This document shows, piece by piece, positions 13,270-23,835 of a stretch of DNA of 64,000 nucleotides (the stretch's first letter is position 1; each line of letters starts with the position of its first letter). Where the stretch lies: positions 1,231,001-1,295,000 of the forward strand of contig JAQFVV010012397.1 of NCBI GenBank assembly GCA_028023455.1. Direction: 5' to 3'. This stretch comes from Epiperipatus broadwayi (lineage: Eukaryota; Onychophora; Udeonychophora; Euonychophora; Peripatidae). A model generated the notes under the pieces. It saw only the letters and a program-made list of their open reading frames with translations. It was not told the origin of the DNA and searched no databases. A program made the translations under genes and the position numbers.

Positions 13270-14262
13270 TGCTACAGGACAGAGCATACAGTATTCAGAA
13301 TTAACAGAAGATCAGTGTTTGCAAAAATTGTATTTCATAGTGGATATTACATCATAACTGAATCAGCTCAATCATAAATTACAAGGTAATGAAAATATTG
13401 CTTTTTCAATAGTAGAAGAAATTATTTTGTTTGAAAAAAAAAGATTCTATTTGCTGAAGATTTAGAGAGGAGAACTTTAGTGCATTTCCCAAACTTGTTG
13501 AGAAAACAATGCCATCACTAACAAAGATTATTTTAAGACAACAATTTTTAAAATGAGAGAATCTTTTCTTCAAAAGTTCCAGGAATTTAGAAATGATAAA
13601 GCAACTCTAGCTTTTATTATGAATCCTCTTAATGCCAATGTGAGACAATTAAAATTTTCACTATTTAATATTAATGTGGGTAATTTTGAAGTACAATTGC
13701 TGGACTCGACAAGCAAAGATTTATGGAGCTCTGAATTTGTTCATCTTGGTATTGAAATGGAAGAAATGTAGTCTGCTTTCATAGAACTGGCAGAGTGCTA
13801 TAAAAAACCTACAGAAGGCAGACTATGATTTTTACTACTTGAAACAGTTTTCCAGATTCATATCATGAGTTGAAAAAATTTGCATTTGGTATTCTCAATA
13901 TCTTTGGATCTACATACTTATGTGAAGAATTATTTTCTAACATGAATTTTATTAAATGTAAATTGAGGAACCAAATTACTGATGGCAACTTGAAATTATG
14001 CCTTAAATTAAAAACCACTAGTTACCAACTGGACATACAGAAACTGTCTAAAGAAATGCAAATTCATTGTTCAAACTGATTAAAACCAATGCTAGAAATT
14101 TTCCATGTGATTTAATCTACATTTAATAAAGATGTAATTAATATTATGATTTGTTATAGTATTTCTTTAAATTTTTCTTATTTGTAAAAATATATTCATG
14201 ACTTCTAAATAATTTTTAAATTGTTGTGAATTGGTTCTTCCATCTCAAAAGTTTGCAGACCC
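13270..14262 (+). pseudogene. hAT (Charlie/GTF2IRD2-like) transposase C-terminal relic
   Basis: The stretch reads LQKLYFIVDITS followed by LNQLNHKLQGNENIAFSI at about 13315-13425, then FLQKFQEFRND (13560-13590), DLWSSEF (13716-13740), and KKFAFGILNIFGSTYLCEELFSNMN (split here: the key phrase FGSTYLCEELFS is near 13905-13940) followed by IKCKLRNQITDGNLKLCL. These are the hallmark C-terminal dimerisation-region phrases of Charlie-type hAT transposases and their domesticated relatives. Frames are broken by stops and small indels. Near 14247-14262 AAGTTTGCAGACCCCT matches a hAT-style terminal inverted repeat, so the 3' end of the element is probably here. The N-terminal catalytic half and the left terminus were not found. 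The family call is firm; the copy is dead. Confidence 0.75.
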
Positions 14263-14936
14263 CTTATCTAAAGGATTGTAGGACAATGCCTTTGTTGGAT
14301 CAAGCAAAAATTTATTTCTAAATATTTTTTTAATCTTAATAATTTTATTTGTCAAATATGAAACTTCTCTCATTTTAATCTTGTCAATGACAATTTAAAT
14401 ACTAATATTGAAATATATAATATGTACAACTGATTTAAAATTCATTCATTCTTTCAAAAACATTTCAGATAGTCTCCAGTTTAAAAAGGGGGAAAGGTAA
14501 AGTTGGCTTTGTCTTTAAAATGTATTATCATTTACGGTAGCTAGAGGTCACATTAATTATATATAGACAGTTCTAATGAGTTAATTTTAAAACTTTATAT
14601 GTGTGTTTGCATATATATATATATATATTGTACCGTTTATTTATATGGTACAAATATATTGGCATTCGGTAAGATATTTAAAAGCTAAAAAAAAGGTAAA
14701 TTTAGCGATCTTTTAAAAGAAAAACATTTTTAGATTTTTTTCTGATTAGTATAATTTATTTTTTTAAAATGTACAATGAAAGTTAAAATTGTACTTCATA
14801 TTTTTTTATGTAATTAAAAATAAAAGTTAAAATTGGAGAGAACAAAAGACACCCAAATTACTAATCTAGATAAGCTAAAAGAAAAATATTTTAACTAATT
14901 AAAGATGGCTGAAAGACATTATAAAAATAAAGACTT
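14263..14936. other. AT-rich non-coding stretch
   Basis: No feature beyond a short (AT)n at about 14610-14630 and A/T runs. Confidence 0.5.
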
Positions 14937-15132
14937 TGTAACATAAATTTTATAAAGAATGTACAAGATTATCAATGTATATTTTTGACAAACAAAAGGT
15001 ATATACAGAAGTCTGAAAACTGGACCTCGAGTATAAAAAGGAAGAGGCCAGTTTGATCAATGTCTTGTTTTGTCTGTTTTTTCTATGGTCGGTCCTGGAT
15101 AATAAAAGAATATATCCAGGATCACCCTACAC
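14937..15132 (+). mobile_element. Possible LTR or LTR-like promoter with poly(A) hairpin
   Basis: The stretch begins TGTAACATAAA and ends ACCCTACA (TGTA...TACA borders). It holds a strong TATA box (TATAAAAAG at 15032-15040) and, about 60 bp further on, AATAAA at 15101-15106 placed at the edge of the loop of a 9-bp stem-loop (15093-15101 with 15113-15121). TATA box, then poly(A) signal, between TG and CA borders is the U3-R-U5 layout of a short LTR. No second copy or downstream coding region is visible in the window, so it could be a solo LTR, a promoter of another element, or chance. Confidence 0.35.
15032..15040 (+). promoter_or_regulatory. TATA box
   Basis: TATAAAAAG followed by a GC-richer stretch (GAAGAGGCCAG) that stands out from the AT-rich surroundings. 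It lies inside the LTR-like region starting at 14937. Confidence 0.45.
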
Positions 15133-16103
15133 TGAAACAATTCTGCATGTTGGAGTGAACCAGAGCTTTTGCTGACATCGTTCCTGAAGATGGACACCAG
15201 AAAAGCTTTCATGACCGACCAGTAGAATAGACCACAAGATCAACTTATAACCGATGGCCGAGCTCATTCTCCCACAAAAAAAACTATGCATAGTAATCTA
15301 CAAGCTCTGTGAACTCACTAAACTTACCGGTAAGCTATGATTCATTATTCCCAATTATGACTAAATTGTTGGCAAACCATTCTAAAAAATAAGCTTATAA
15401 TAGGATCCCAATAGAGACTTTAATTTTATTGATCAAGAGACTCTTGTTTACCCAAGAACTTTTTAATAATTGTTTAACTGTTATTTTTTTATTAATGGAT
15501 TCATATCTGGATTAGTGCGTGTTCTCTTCAGTTTTATTTAATTAATAATTTATCGTTAAACATTTTAATTTGTTAGAATAAAAATATTTATTTCTAATAC
15601 CAACTTTTCCTTGTATGTTATTAATAATAGTTATTAATGATTATTATTAAATTCATTAATATTAGTTTAGTAAGATTTAAAAATATAATTTATCTTTGCC
15701 AATACGTTTTGAATAAGCTCCAGGAATAATAATGTCTAAAAAAATAATTCTAGTTACGGTATAATATAATACCGATTCTTTTAAAAACATATTTCTTTTT
15801 AATTTGTGAGACATGATTCGACAGATTTCAGTGGATTCTTACATGAGTCCTGGTGCCCTGATAAAAAGAAATAAAAGCTGATTTCATCGATAGCATAAAT
15901 CGTAAAATTACTAGGTAGAGTTGATCAGGAAATATAATTATGTTTTTTAGAAATAGGAATGAAACTTTCTTCTTTTTGCATAACTTAATCAACTCACGCA
16001 GTTTATTGCATATAGAGGCCTAGTCAGACAGAAAAAATGTTACAATATATTGGAAGGATTGAAAGACAATCCTTGCCCTCAGTTATCAATATATATATAT
16101 AAG
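15133..16103. other. Unassigned stretch, first 280 bp with raised GC
   Basis: 15133-15410 has clearly more GC than its surroundings and may be the leader of the LTR-like element before it; no reading frame recognised. The rest is AT-rich with nothing visible. Confidence 0.4.
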
Positions 16104-16122
16104 AAATACTTAATTCTAAGGA
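16104..16122. repeat. Direct repeat (left), likely target-site duplication of the minus Penelope copy
   Basis: AAATACTTAATTCTAAGGA occurs here and again, identical, at 18797-18815. The two copies exactly bracket the minus-strand Penelope-like element. Confidence 0.75.
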
Positions 16123-18796
16123 TTAATACTCCTTTATGTTGTTTATCTTATAATCAATAAAATATAATATAAATCTTTATTATATAATAATAACAACTTG
16201 TAAATACATCAACATAAAAATTATATATACATAAAAGCCTTTCTCGGTAATTCTAATTTTTTTTACCTTTGTCAATATGATACCTCATACTAATACTAAC
16301 TCGTATATTACATATATAAAGCGACATCTACCGACATTTCCTATAATTCATTATTTTTATCTTTTTATTTATTTCCCCTTATATTACTTTCTATTCTTTA
16401 TCCATTACCCAATCATTCATTAAATCAATTGACTTTTTGTAAATGTTCATACATGTATTTATATTTTATATAATTTGATCATATATTATCATTCTATTTA
16501 TTTCCTTTATATAATTTAATGGTCTTATGTTTTTAATACAATCTATTTTATGTCCAAATTTTAAATAATGAACATATAATGCTGATCTATCATCCCTCCT
16601 TTCTATAGCACTATTGTTCTTTTGCCCTTTGTTCTAATTGTTTTGATGTTTGTCCATAGTAAACCATTTTACATATCCCGCAAGTAATTTTATATACTGT
16701 TCCCTTTATATATTTCATAGCATCTTTAATCTTATAATTTTCTATTAATATAATCTAGATTTTTACTATTAGACCATCCTATTTTTATATTTTTATCCAT
16801 ATAATTTTTATTTTTAGTTAATATATCATAAATTTTAGGTAAACATGCAATTTTAATCCATTTTATATTATTTAATATTTTATTCCCTCTAATATTATTT
16901 TTATTATTATATTCCTAATATTTCTAGGGTTATATTCACAGCTAGAATATAATTTAATAAATTGTTCTTTTTGTACATAGCAGTTTTTTTATCTGTATTA
17001 TACCTATCATTTTTAATTTTAAAATTCTTAATTACTGCCATCTTTTGTGTCCATACTTGTTGTGAATCCTTATAAATTATTTTTCTTATTTTATCTTCTT
17101 TAATAAAATGATTTAATACAATCATGTTATTGTTTATCTTTATTTCTATATCTAAATATTTTATTTTATTATCTATTTCTTTTATTGTAAACTTTATATT
17201 ATTTTTATTATTATTAAATTCATTATATATATATATATTTATAACTCTTTTATTCCCTATTACTAAGATATCATCTACATATTCTATTTTTGACAATATG
17301 TAATTCCATTTCATTTTTAAATATTGAAGCCATTAATCCACTTATTGCACATCCCATAAGCCATCCCTTATTTATATTCCAATATTCATCTTTATATTTA
17401 AAATATAAGCTATTAAATTTAACCCCTGTTCCATAATGTCAATTATTTCCATATCCTGTATATACATTTTTAATTTTTGTATAACTATTTTAATACTTTC
17501 ATCCCTAGGTATACTTGGATACATTTTCTCTATATCCATTACAAAAATACTTTGATTTCTATTCATTTTTATTATATTTAACTTATCTATAATTTCATCA
17601 GTATTTTTAATACAAAATTCCTCATACCCCATAATATTTGCTATCCATTTATTCATATATCTACAAAATTTCTGTAAAATGAAATTTGTAAAGTTAAATA
17701 ATAATCTTAATGGATTATCCTCTTTTTGTGTTTTTACTTTAGTAAATATATATATGGATTTTCATACATTGATGGATACAAAAATCCATACTTATTTTTA
17801 TCAATAATTCCTTTCCCTTCCATTTTATGTAATATCTCTATATATCTACTTTTCATATTATTAGTAGGATCTTTAAATAATTTTATATATCCTTCCTTTT
17901 TTATCTCATTTTCTATCTTATAATCTTTAGAATACATTATTACAAATCTACTACCTTTATCTTCTTTACATAACACTATAGTCTCTTTTCTACATATATT
18001 TCTTATTTCTTTAGTAGTTTTTTTATATTTATATTCCCTTTGTGAACATTTAATATTTCCTAATTGTTTGTTCAATAAGTAGTTCATTTTCCTTTTATCT
18101 ACTGTAGAAATATTTGCTAATTCTATGTCCGTAGTTATCTTCTTTTTAATGTCTTTATCCACAAATGGTATAAAATAAGGAGACTTACTTAATAATTGAT
18201 TTTGCTCCGTTGAGAATTTATATTTTGTTAGATTTATAAAATTATCTTTTATTCTGTTATTATAATTAATATATCCTTTACATTCTGTCACTTCTTTATC
18301 TTTATTCCAATATTTGGTCCTCATCCATATCCATTTTCTATTATATTTTTTATATATTTTATGACTCCATTTTTCCCTATATCTATTTAAATAAACTATT
18401 AATTTATTCCACGCATTTATTTTTATTAATGACACTTTTATAGCAACCTTTAAATTCTTAAATTTATTAATCTTGTTATATAAAATACTGTATTTTTCAT
18501 CAATAAAAGTTTTAAGAATATAATTTTCTATATTCCTTTTTAATTTCCCATTATTTGATAACTTTTTATTATTCTTTACATAAAATTTACAAGACCTAGG
18601 AACGACATTATAACGCTTACAACTATTCAAATACGTTAATTGTCCTTTAATATTCTCGATATATAAACACAGTCTAGTAAGTTCTTTTACTTTACCCATT
18701 ACATTTAAATCCAGTTTAGATTTCATATATGTCCGTAGACGTTCCATCACGCAATACAATATAATATTATAACTTGCTTTAAAACGTTATTCTCTA
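16123..18796 (-). mobile_element. Penelope-like element, nearly complete, minus strand
   Basis: About 2.7 kb reading right to left: an N-terminal region, Penelope-type reverse transcriptase and a GIY-YIG endonuclease end, then a 3' untranslated region (16123-16450). It is flanked by a 19-bp direct repeat. Its 3' part (16150-17330) is the inverted counterpart of a second, shorter copy at 18816-19990, so the locus forms a large inverted repeat around the 5' end of this copy. Such neighbouring truncated inverted copies are known for Penelope-like elements. Confidence 0.85.
16480..18759 (-). pseudogene. Penelope-like RT plus GIY-YIG polyprotein, frameshifted
   Basis: Reading on the minus strand: an N-terminal open frame of 341 codons (18759-17734), lysine-rich and including KETIVLCKEDKGSRFVIM, the typical PLE pre-RT motif (here CKEDKGS). 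Then KTQKEDNPLR (family norm KTHK.G.PLRP), RT motif A as VMDIEKMYPSIPRDE at about 17515-17555, and motif C as YVDDILVIGNK at about 17265-17300. Next is a linker and the GIY-YIG domain at about 16480-16770, with YKITCGICKMVYYGQTSKQ and SALYVHYLKFGHK. Frames break near a TA repeat at 17740-17755, around 17330, at a 32-nt deletion just before YVDD (visible by comparison with the plus copy), and within the endonuclease. The element cannot make a full protein. Confidence 0.85.
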
Positions 18797-18815
18797 AAAT
18801 ACTTAATTCTAAGGA
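18797..18815. repeat. Direct repeat (right) of the Penelope copy
   Basis: Identical to 16104-16122. It lies at the junction between the minus-strand copy and the truncated plus-strand copy, suggesting that the minus copy inserted beside an existing plus copy, or that both arrived in one complex event. Confidence 0.75.
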
Positions 18816-19990
18816 ATAACATATTGTCAAAAATAGAATATTAAATAAAGAAATAAAAGAGTATTTTCGATATGTAGATGATATCTTAGTAATAGGGAAT
18901 AAAAGAGTTATAAAAAATATATATAATGAATTTAATAATAATAAAAATAATATAAAGTTTACAATAAAAGAAATAGATAATAAAATAAAATATTTAGATA
19001 TAGAAAGAAAGATAAACAATAACATGATTGTATTAAATCATTTTATTAAAGAAGATAAAATAAGAAAAATAATTTATAAGGATTCACAACAAGCATGGAC
19101 ACAAAAGATGGCAGTAATTAAGAATTTTAAAATTAAAAATGATAGGTATAATACAGATAAAAAAACTGCTATGTACAAAAAGAACAATTTATTAAATTAT
19201 ATTCTAGCTATGAATATAACCCTAGAAATATTAGGAATATAATAATAAAAATAATATTAGAGGGAATAAAATATTAAATAATATAAAATGGATTAAAATT
19301 GCATGTTTACCTAAAATTTATGATATATTAACTAAAAATAAAAATTATATGGATAAAAATATAAAAATAGGATGGTCTAATAGTAAAAATCTAGATTATA
19401 TTAATAGAAAATTATAAGATTAAAGATGCTATGAAATATATAAAGAGAACAGTATATAAAATTACTTGCGGGATATGTAAAATGGTTTACTATGGACAAA
19501 CATCAAAACAATTAGAACAAAGGGCAAAAGAACAATAGAGCTATTGAAAGGAGGGATGATAGATCAGCATTATATGTTCATTATTTAAAATTTGGACATA
19601 AAATAGATTGTATTAAAAACATAAGACCATTAAATTATATAAAGGAAATAAATAGAAGGAAAATATATGATCAAATTATATAAAATATAAATACATGTAT
19701 GAACATTTACAAAAAGTCAATTGATTTAATGAATGATTGGGTAATGGATAAAGAATGGAAAGTAATATAAGGGGAAATAAATAAAATGATAAAAATAATG
19801 AATTATAGGAGAAGATGTCGCTATATACGTAACATACATGTTAGTATTAGTATGAGGTATCATATTGACAAGGGTAAAAAAAATTAGAATTACCGAAAAA
19901 GGCTTTTATATATATATAATTTTTATGTTGATGTATTTACAAGTTGTTATTATATAATAAAGATTTATATTATATTTTATTGATATAAAA
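18816..19990 (+). pseudogene. 5'-truncated Penelope-like element, plus strand
   Basis: The copy starts inside the RT at HIVKNRILNKEIKEYFRY-like sequence and reads RYVDDILVIGNKR at about 18867-18905. It continues through the RT C-terminal segment (to 19242), a second-frame linker KWIKIACLPKIYDIL and the GIY-YIG domain (about 19419-19680) with YKITCGICKMVYYGQTSKQ, then NNRAIERRDDRSALYVHYL after one frame break. The 3' untranslated region to about 19990 mirrors 16150-16330. It keeps the 32 nt that the minus copy has lost before the YVDD motif. A frameshift and a stop make it inactive. Confidence 0.85.
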
Positions 19991-20558
19991 GAAAATAATA
20001 ATTGAGATTTTTTTATCATCAAGTTATTTTATTATTACAGTTATCATTTTTTATTGATACTTTTAAAGTTAATCTTTTATTTAATATTAATGAGAAGGCA
20101 ACAATAACAACAACAAAAAATGAAAGTAAAATGTTTGAATTATATTAAAATGTACTATAAATATTATTAATAACAAGAATAATTAGAGACATATGTGGAT
20201 ATTGTTTGTAATTTACTTTTTAATTTATATATATAATTATTTTAAAATTCTTATGTTAAAATCACTTATATCATTGTTCTAGTAATGTCAACAATAAAAA
20301 AGGGTAGTCTTTTGATAGCCAGTCATGGCCGGTTGATAGTGTTGTTTATGTGTTAAAACAATAAAATGTAAAGTTACCAGGCCAAGATTTTTAAAATATG
20401 CTACTATTTTTGATCCTTTAATTTTTTTTTAAAATATGCGATTTTATTTGAGCCTTTAATTTTTCTATTCCATCTTTAATATTTCATTTTTAAGGGGTTT
20501 TTTTTTTTGAATATACAGCGATTTTTTTTTTTTTTGCTTTAACTTTTATTTTTTAAAT
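19991..20558. other. AT-rich non-coding stretch
   Basis: No gene recognised. T-rich runs increase toward the right and grade into the tandem array that follows. Confidence 0.5.
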
Positions 20559-21110
20559 CAATTTTTATTACCTTTTTTTTTTTCAAAATAAAAACAAACA
20601 AAAAAAATAACTTCTGTCTCTAACTTTTACAAATTATTTCTCAAACCACCCCTCTCCCCCCAAATTAAAATAATATCAAAATTTTGACTTTTTCAACTTT
20701 CGTTTTCTTTTTTTTGTTGTTGTTGTTGTTGTTTAAAAATACAGACACTTTTGTTAAAACCAATTTTTATGACCTTTTTTTAAAAATAAAAACAAACCAA
20801 AAATAACTTTTATCTCTAGTTTTTGTCTCAGTGAAGACAAAGTATTTCTCAACCCACTCCCCCCAAAAAAATTAACAAGATCAAAACTTTTGATCTTTTT
20901 CAACTTTCGTTGTCTTTTTTTTTTTTTTAAAGTCAGACACTTTTTTTTGGCCTATAAGGCGATATTTTTTTTTAGCTTTATTTGTTTACCACTGATATAC
21001 TAAAACTTTTAATTTTTAAAACCCATTTTTATGGCCTTAAAAAGAGAACTAACAAAAAAAACTTCAGCCTTATTAACTCTACTTTTACAAACTGAAAGAA
21101 AAATCTCCAT
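20559..21110. repeat. Degenerate T-rich tandem array, period about 200-260 bp
   Basis: The phrase CAATTTTTATTACC at 20559 recurs as CAATTTTTATGACC at 20761 and CCATTTTTATGGCC near 21021. Each is followed by AAAATAAAAACAAAC..., ATTTCTCAA.CCA.(T/C)CCCCC and TTTTTCAACTTTCGTT in the same order. Two full units and one partial unit with indels are visible, separated by long T runs. Confidence 0.8.
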
Positions 21111-22528
21111 TTATGTTTGATATAACTGCCAAGATGCAATAGAAGGTAAACCATTTATCTAAGGTTTTTCCATTCTCCTGTTTGTATTTTCCATCTTACA
21201 TCTATAAGAACAGCATCAATATAAGTATGCATCATTAATGAAAGAAAATTGTATTAAGCAAACTCATTCCAAACCCAGAAAAGATCAGTGGTTTTGAGCT
21301 TGAGGTGAATTTTTTTTAAAAAAAGGAAAAACTTGTGATGAATCTTTTAATTAAGTCTGTCATTCGGCAGAAGCAACATTTAAAATCAATGGAAACCGTT
21401 CTAAACTCAAACGTCCTACATCCAATGAAAGTGATTACCCAAACATCAAATCGGAGCAAAAAAACTATTAAGATAATTATCTTTCCTCTCAATAAACACA
21501 CACAAAAAAAATATAAGAGATGATTGTTCAATCATAACTGGTTTGCCTAAAATGTAAACATTTTTGTTTGTTTTGCTATATATATATATATAGTGTCCAT
21601 ATATAGTGAAATGGAAACCTTCCAATCTCTTTCCATTTCACTGTCAACCTAATGACCTATTCGTCTGAACTGGTTTCAAACCTATTTTAAAGGTCAAAAT
21701 GTGATATATAAGTCGAGTGGTAAAATGTGCTATCATGGCTGCTTGAATGGCATCATTCATTTACATATGAAAATACGCTATAATTAGACTGATTGATAAA
21801 ATTATAGCATAGAAATCCTCATAATTATTCATAAAATGTTTTATTAATGTATCAGTCAATTCTTAATTTCACATTTGTATTATATTCATATGTGGATAGA
21901 TAATTTAAACCTTGGAATAATGGCATAATGATTTGTATATATATTTAAGATTAAATAAAAATAGTATAAAATGTTTTCTTTAAAACTACGGTTTTCTGAT
22001 TTAATGTTTTATAGATACAACTGAAACTAAAGTATTTTTATAAGATCTGTCAAATTTGCTTTTTTTAAACAATATATATAAAAAAAATATGTTAAAAGTT
22101 ATTTATATCAAGTTAAAATAAAAGTCATCGGTTCATAATTAAAAACGAGAATTTTGTTGTAAATAGGAAATCAATTAGTGACCGCACCTGTGGGGTAAAA
22201 AGTAAAATTTAGTTTACTGATTTAATTTGTTTGCAACAAAAGAATTTATCATTAAATCAGAATACCATTACTATCTGCTAGGCCTTAAAATTCATAACAC
22301 CTAAAAAAGGAATTTAATTAATGAAATTGAAATCAAAATAATATAATTTATATATTTTTATTAAATTTTTTTTTAAGTAAATTAAATATATCACCTCAGA
22401 GACATTGTCAGTAGTAGAAAATCAGATTCTATGATTTTATTTAATTAAAGGTCAATTGGTCCTGAGGCAAACGAAATTCCAAAAGATGTTAAAGCTTGGT
22501 AGGTGGAAATGTATAAATAGGCTACATT
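21111..22528. other. AT-rich non-coding stretch
   Basis: Nothing recognised apart from a short (AT)n at about 21578-21592. Confidence 0.5.
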
Positions 22529-22720
22529 TTAAGTGGGGAAAAACTCCATTTTCTTTGAAGAACTGTTACTATACAAGCTAAAATTGTTAATTACACTATG
22601 TGCTGCTAAAAAGGCAAAAATTTGCTGTCTTTCCCGTGATGGAACATCGGAATTTGATCCACCCAAGGCCGAAGAAACAACCAATGTTGCCTTAACAAGC
22701 TTATAATAAATAGATGCCAT
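22529..22720 (-). other. Unrecognised 63-codon open frame of raised GC
   Basis: The minus-strand frame includes the phrase SALGGSNSDVPSRERQQ and is less AT-rich than its surroundings (22620-22700). I recognise no family. It abuts a 100-bp-period tandem repeat. It may be a fragment of a repeat, not a gene. Confidence 0.2.
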
Positions 22721-22877
22721 AAGCCACTAAAAAAACTCACCTTCATTCCAATTCAAGCACCCCAGTTCAGCTATAAGAATACTCTCGTAAATTGTCTCCC
22801 AACTAAATAAAAGATGCCATTATACCCACCAAAAGAACTCACCATCATTCCAGTTCAAGTACCTCAGTCCAGCTATA
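22711..22877. repeat. Two diverged tandem copies, period about 100 bp
   Basis: GATGCCATAAGCCAC...CTCACCTTCATTCCAATTCAAG at 22711 recurs as GATGCCATTATACCCAC...CTCACCATCATTCCAGTTCAAG at 22812, both ending CAGCTATA. About 85% similar by eye over 65 bp. Confidence 0.85.
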
Positions 22878-23091
22878 TAGGACCTTTTTAATATCAATTA
22901 AAAATCGCAGAGCTCTGTGTCAAATCAGAAATGATCATTATTTCTTCAAAATCAGGTTAGCTAACCCTATTAATGTAAACTCTGTCTAAATCATCTTCTA
23001 AATAATATTTGAATTCTATAAAATGAAATACTTTTCCTAATTTTCTTTAAAGTTGTAATTATAAATTTTATTAAACGCCCATTATGACCTA

Positions 23092-23160
23092 TAGAGGTCC
23101 CTACCTTCGTATTTTTCAGACGCTTATTTCTAAGGTTACAGCCTTAGTAAATTATTACCT
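23092..23160 (+). repeat. Dispersed repeat, copy 1
   Basis: TAGAGGTCCCTAC, then about 30 bp later TTCTAAGGTTACAGCCTTAGTAAAT. The same pair of phrases, TAGAGGTCCCTAC and TTCTTGAGGTCACAGCCTTAGTAAAT, occurs at 55668-55740. Family unknown. Confidence 0.6.
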
Positions 23161-23800
23161 AATTTTCTTTATAAATTTAATGTTTTGCTATATAACTTAA
23201 TCACTGCAGTTATATTTACTTTTCTTTTGCTTATTTTAATTATTATTAATTATGCCTATGTTTCAAAATGGCGAGCATTCAATTACAGAATGTTTTTTTA
23301 AAGATATAAGTTAAAATATTTGTATTATTATTTATTATAGCATTGTTTTATGCGCTGTTTTGAAACCCTATTTTATAAATAATGGTGACCCTTTTGGGTT
23401 CGTTATTTTGTCATTTATTAATAAATTAATGTAAATATAAAATGTGGCTTATAAATCCAAATTTGCAACCTTTGGTTTATTATGTTACTAAAGATTAAGC
23501 TAGCCTGGAGTGTAATCATAAGTATATTTTTCTTATTATTAAAGTATTCGTAAGTCCCTTAAATATACTTCTCCCCCTTAATAGTTTATTAATTATAGAT
23601 AACTGAAGAGATTGAATGGGATAAAGTAAAGTTTATATATGTCTTTCCATCAGTAGCATATACGTATTTCTCATGCTACAGAAGAGTTGGCTTTTTTGAT
23701 CAGTCTGATAAACTAGTGTTCCTTTAATGTATAATATTTAATTTACAATATACTTCGGCTTGGCGGATGGAAAATTTATTAATATTTTATTGTTGTGCTG

Positions 23801-23801
<1 letters not shown>

Positions 23802-23833
<32 letters not shown>
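23802..23833. repeat. (AT)n microsatellite
   Basis: About 16 uninterrupted AT units. Confidence 0.95.

Positions 23834-23835
<2 letters not shown>

Noticed and set aside
14932-15420. AGACTTT on both sides of 14938-15413 as a target duplication
   Set aside because: The enclosed segment does not end in a recognised terminus and a 7-bp match is likely by chance at this distance.
16123-19990. Hammerhead ribozyme, as found in many Penelope-like elements
   Set aside because: I looked for CTGATGA followed by GAAA in the untranslated ends on both strands and did not find a plausible core.
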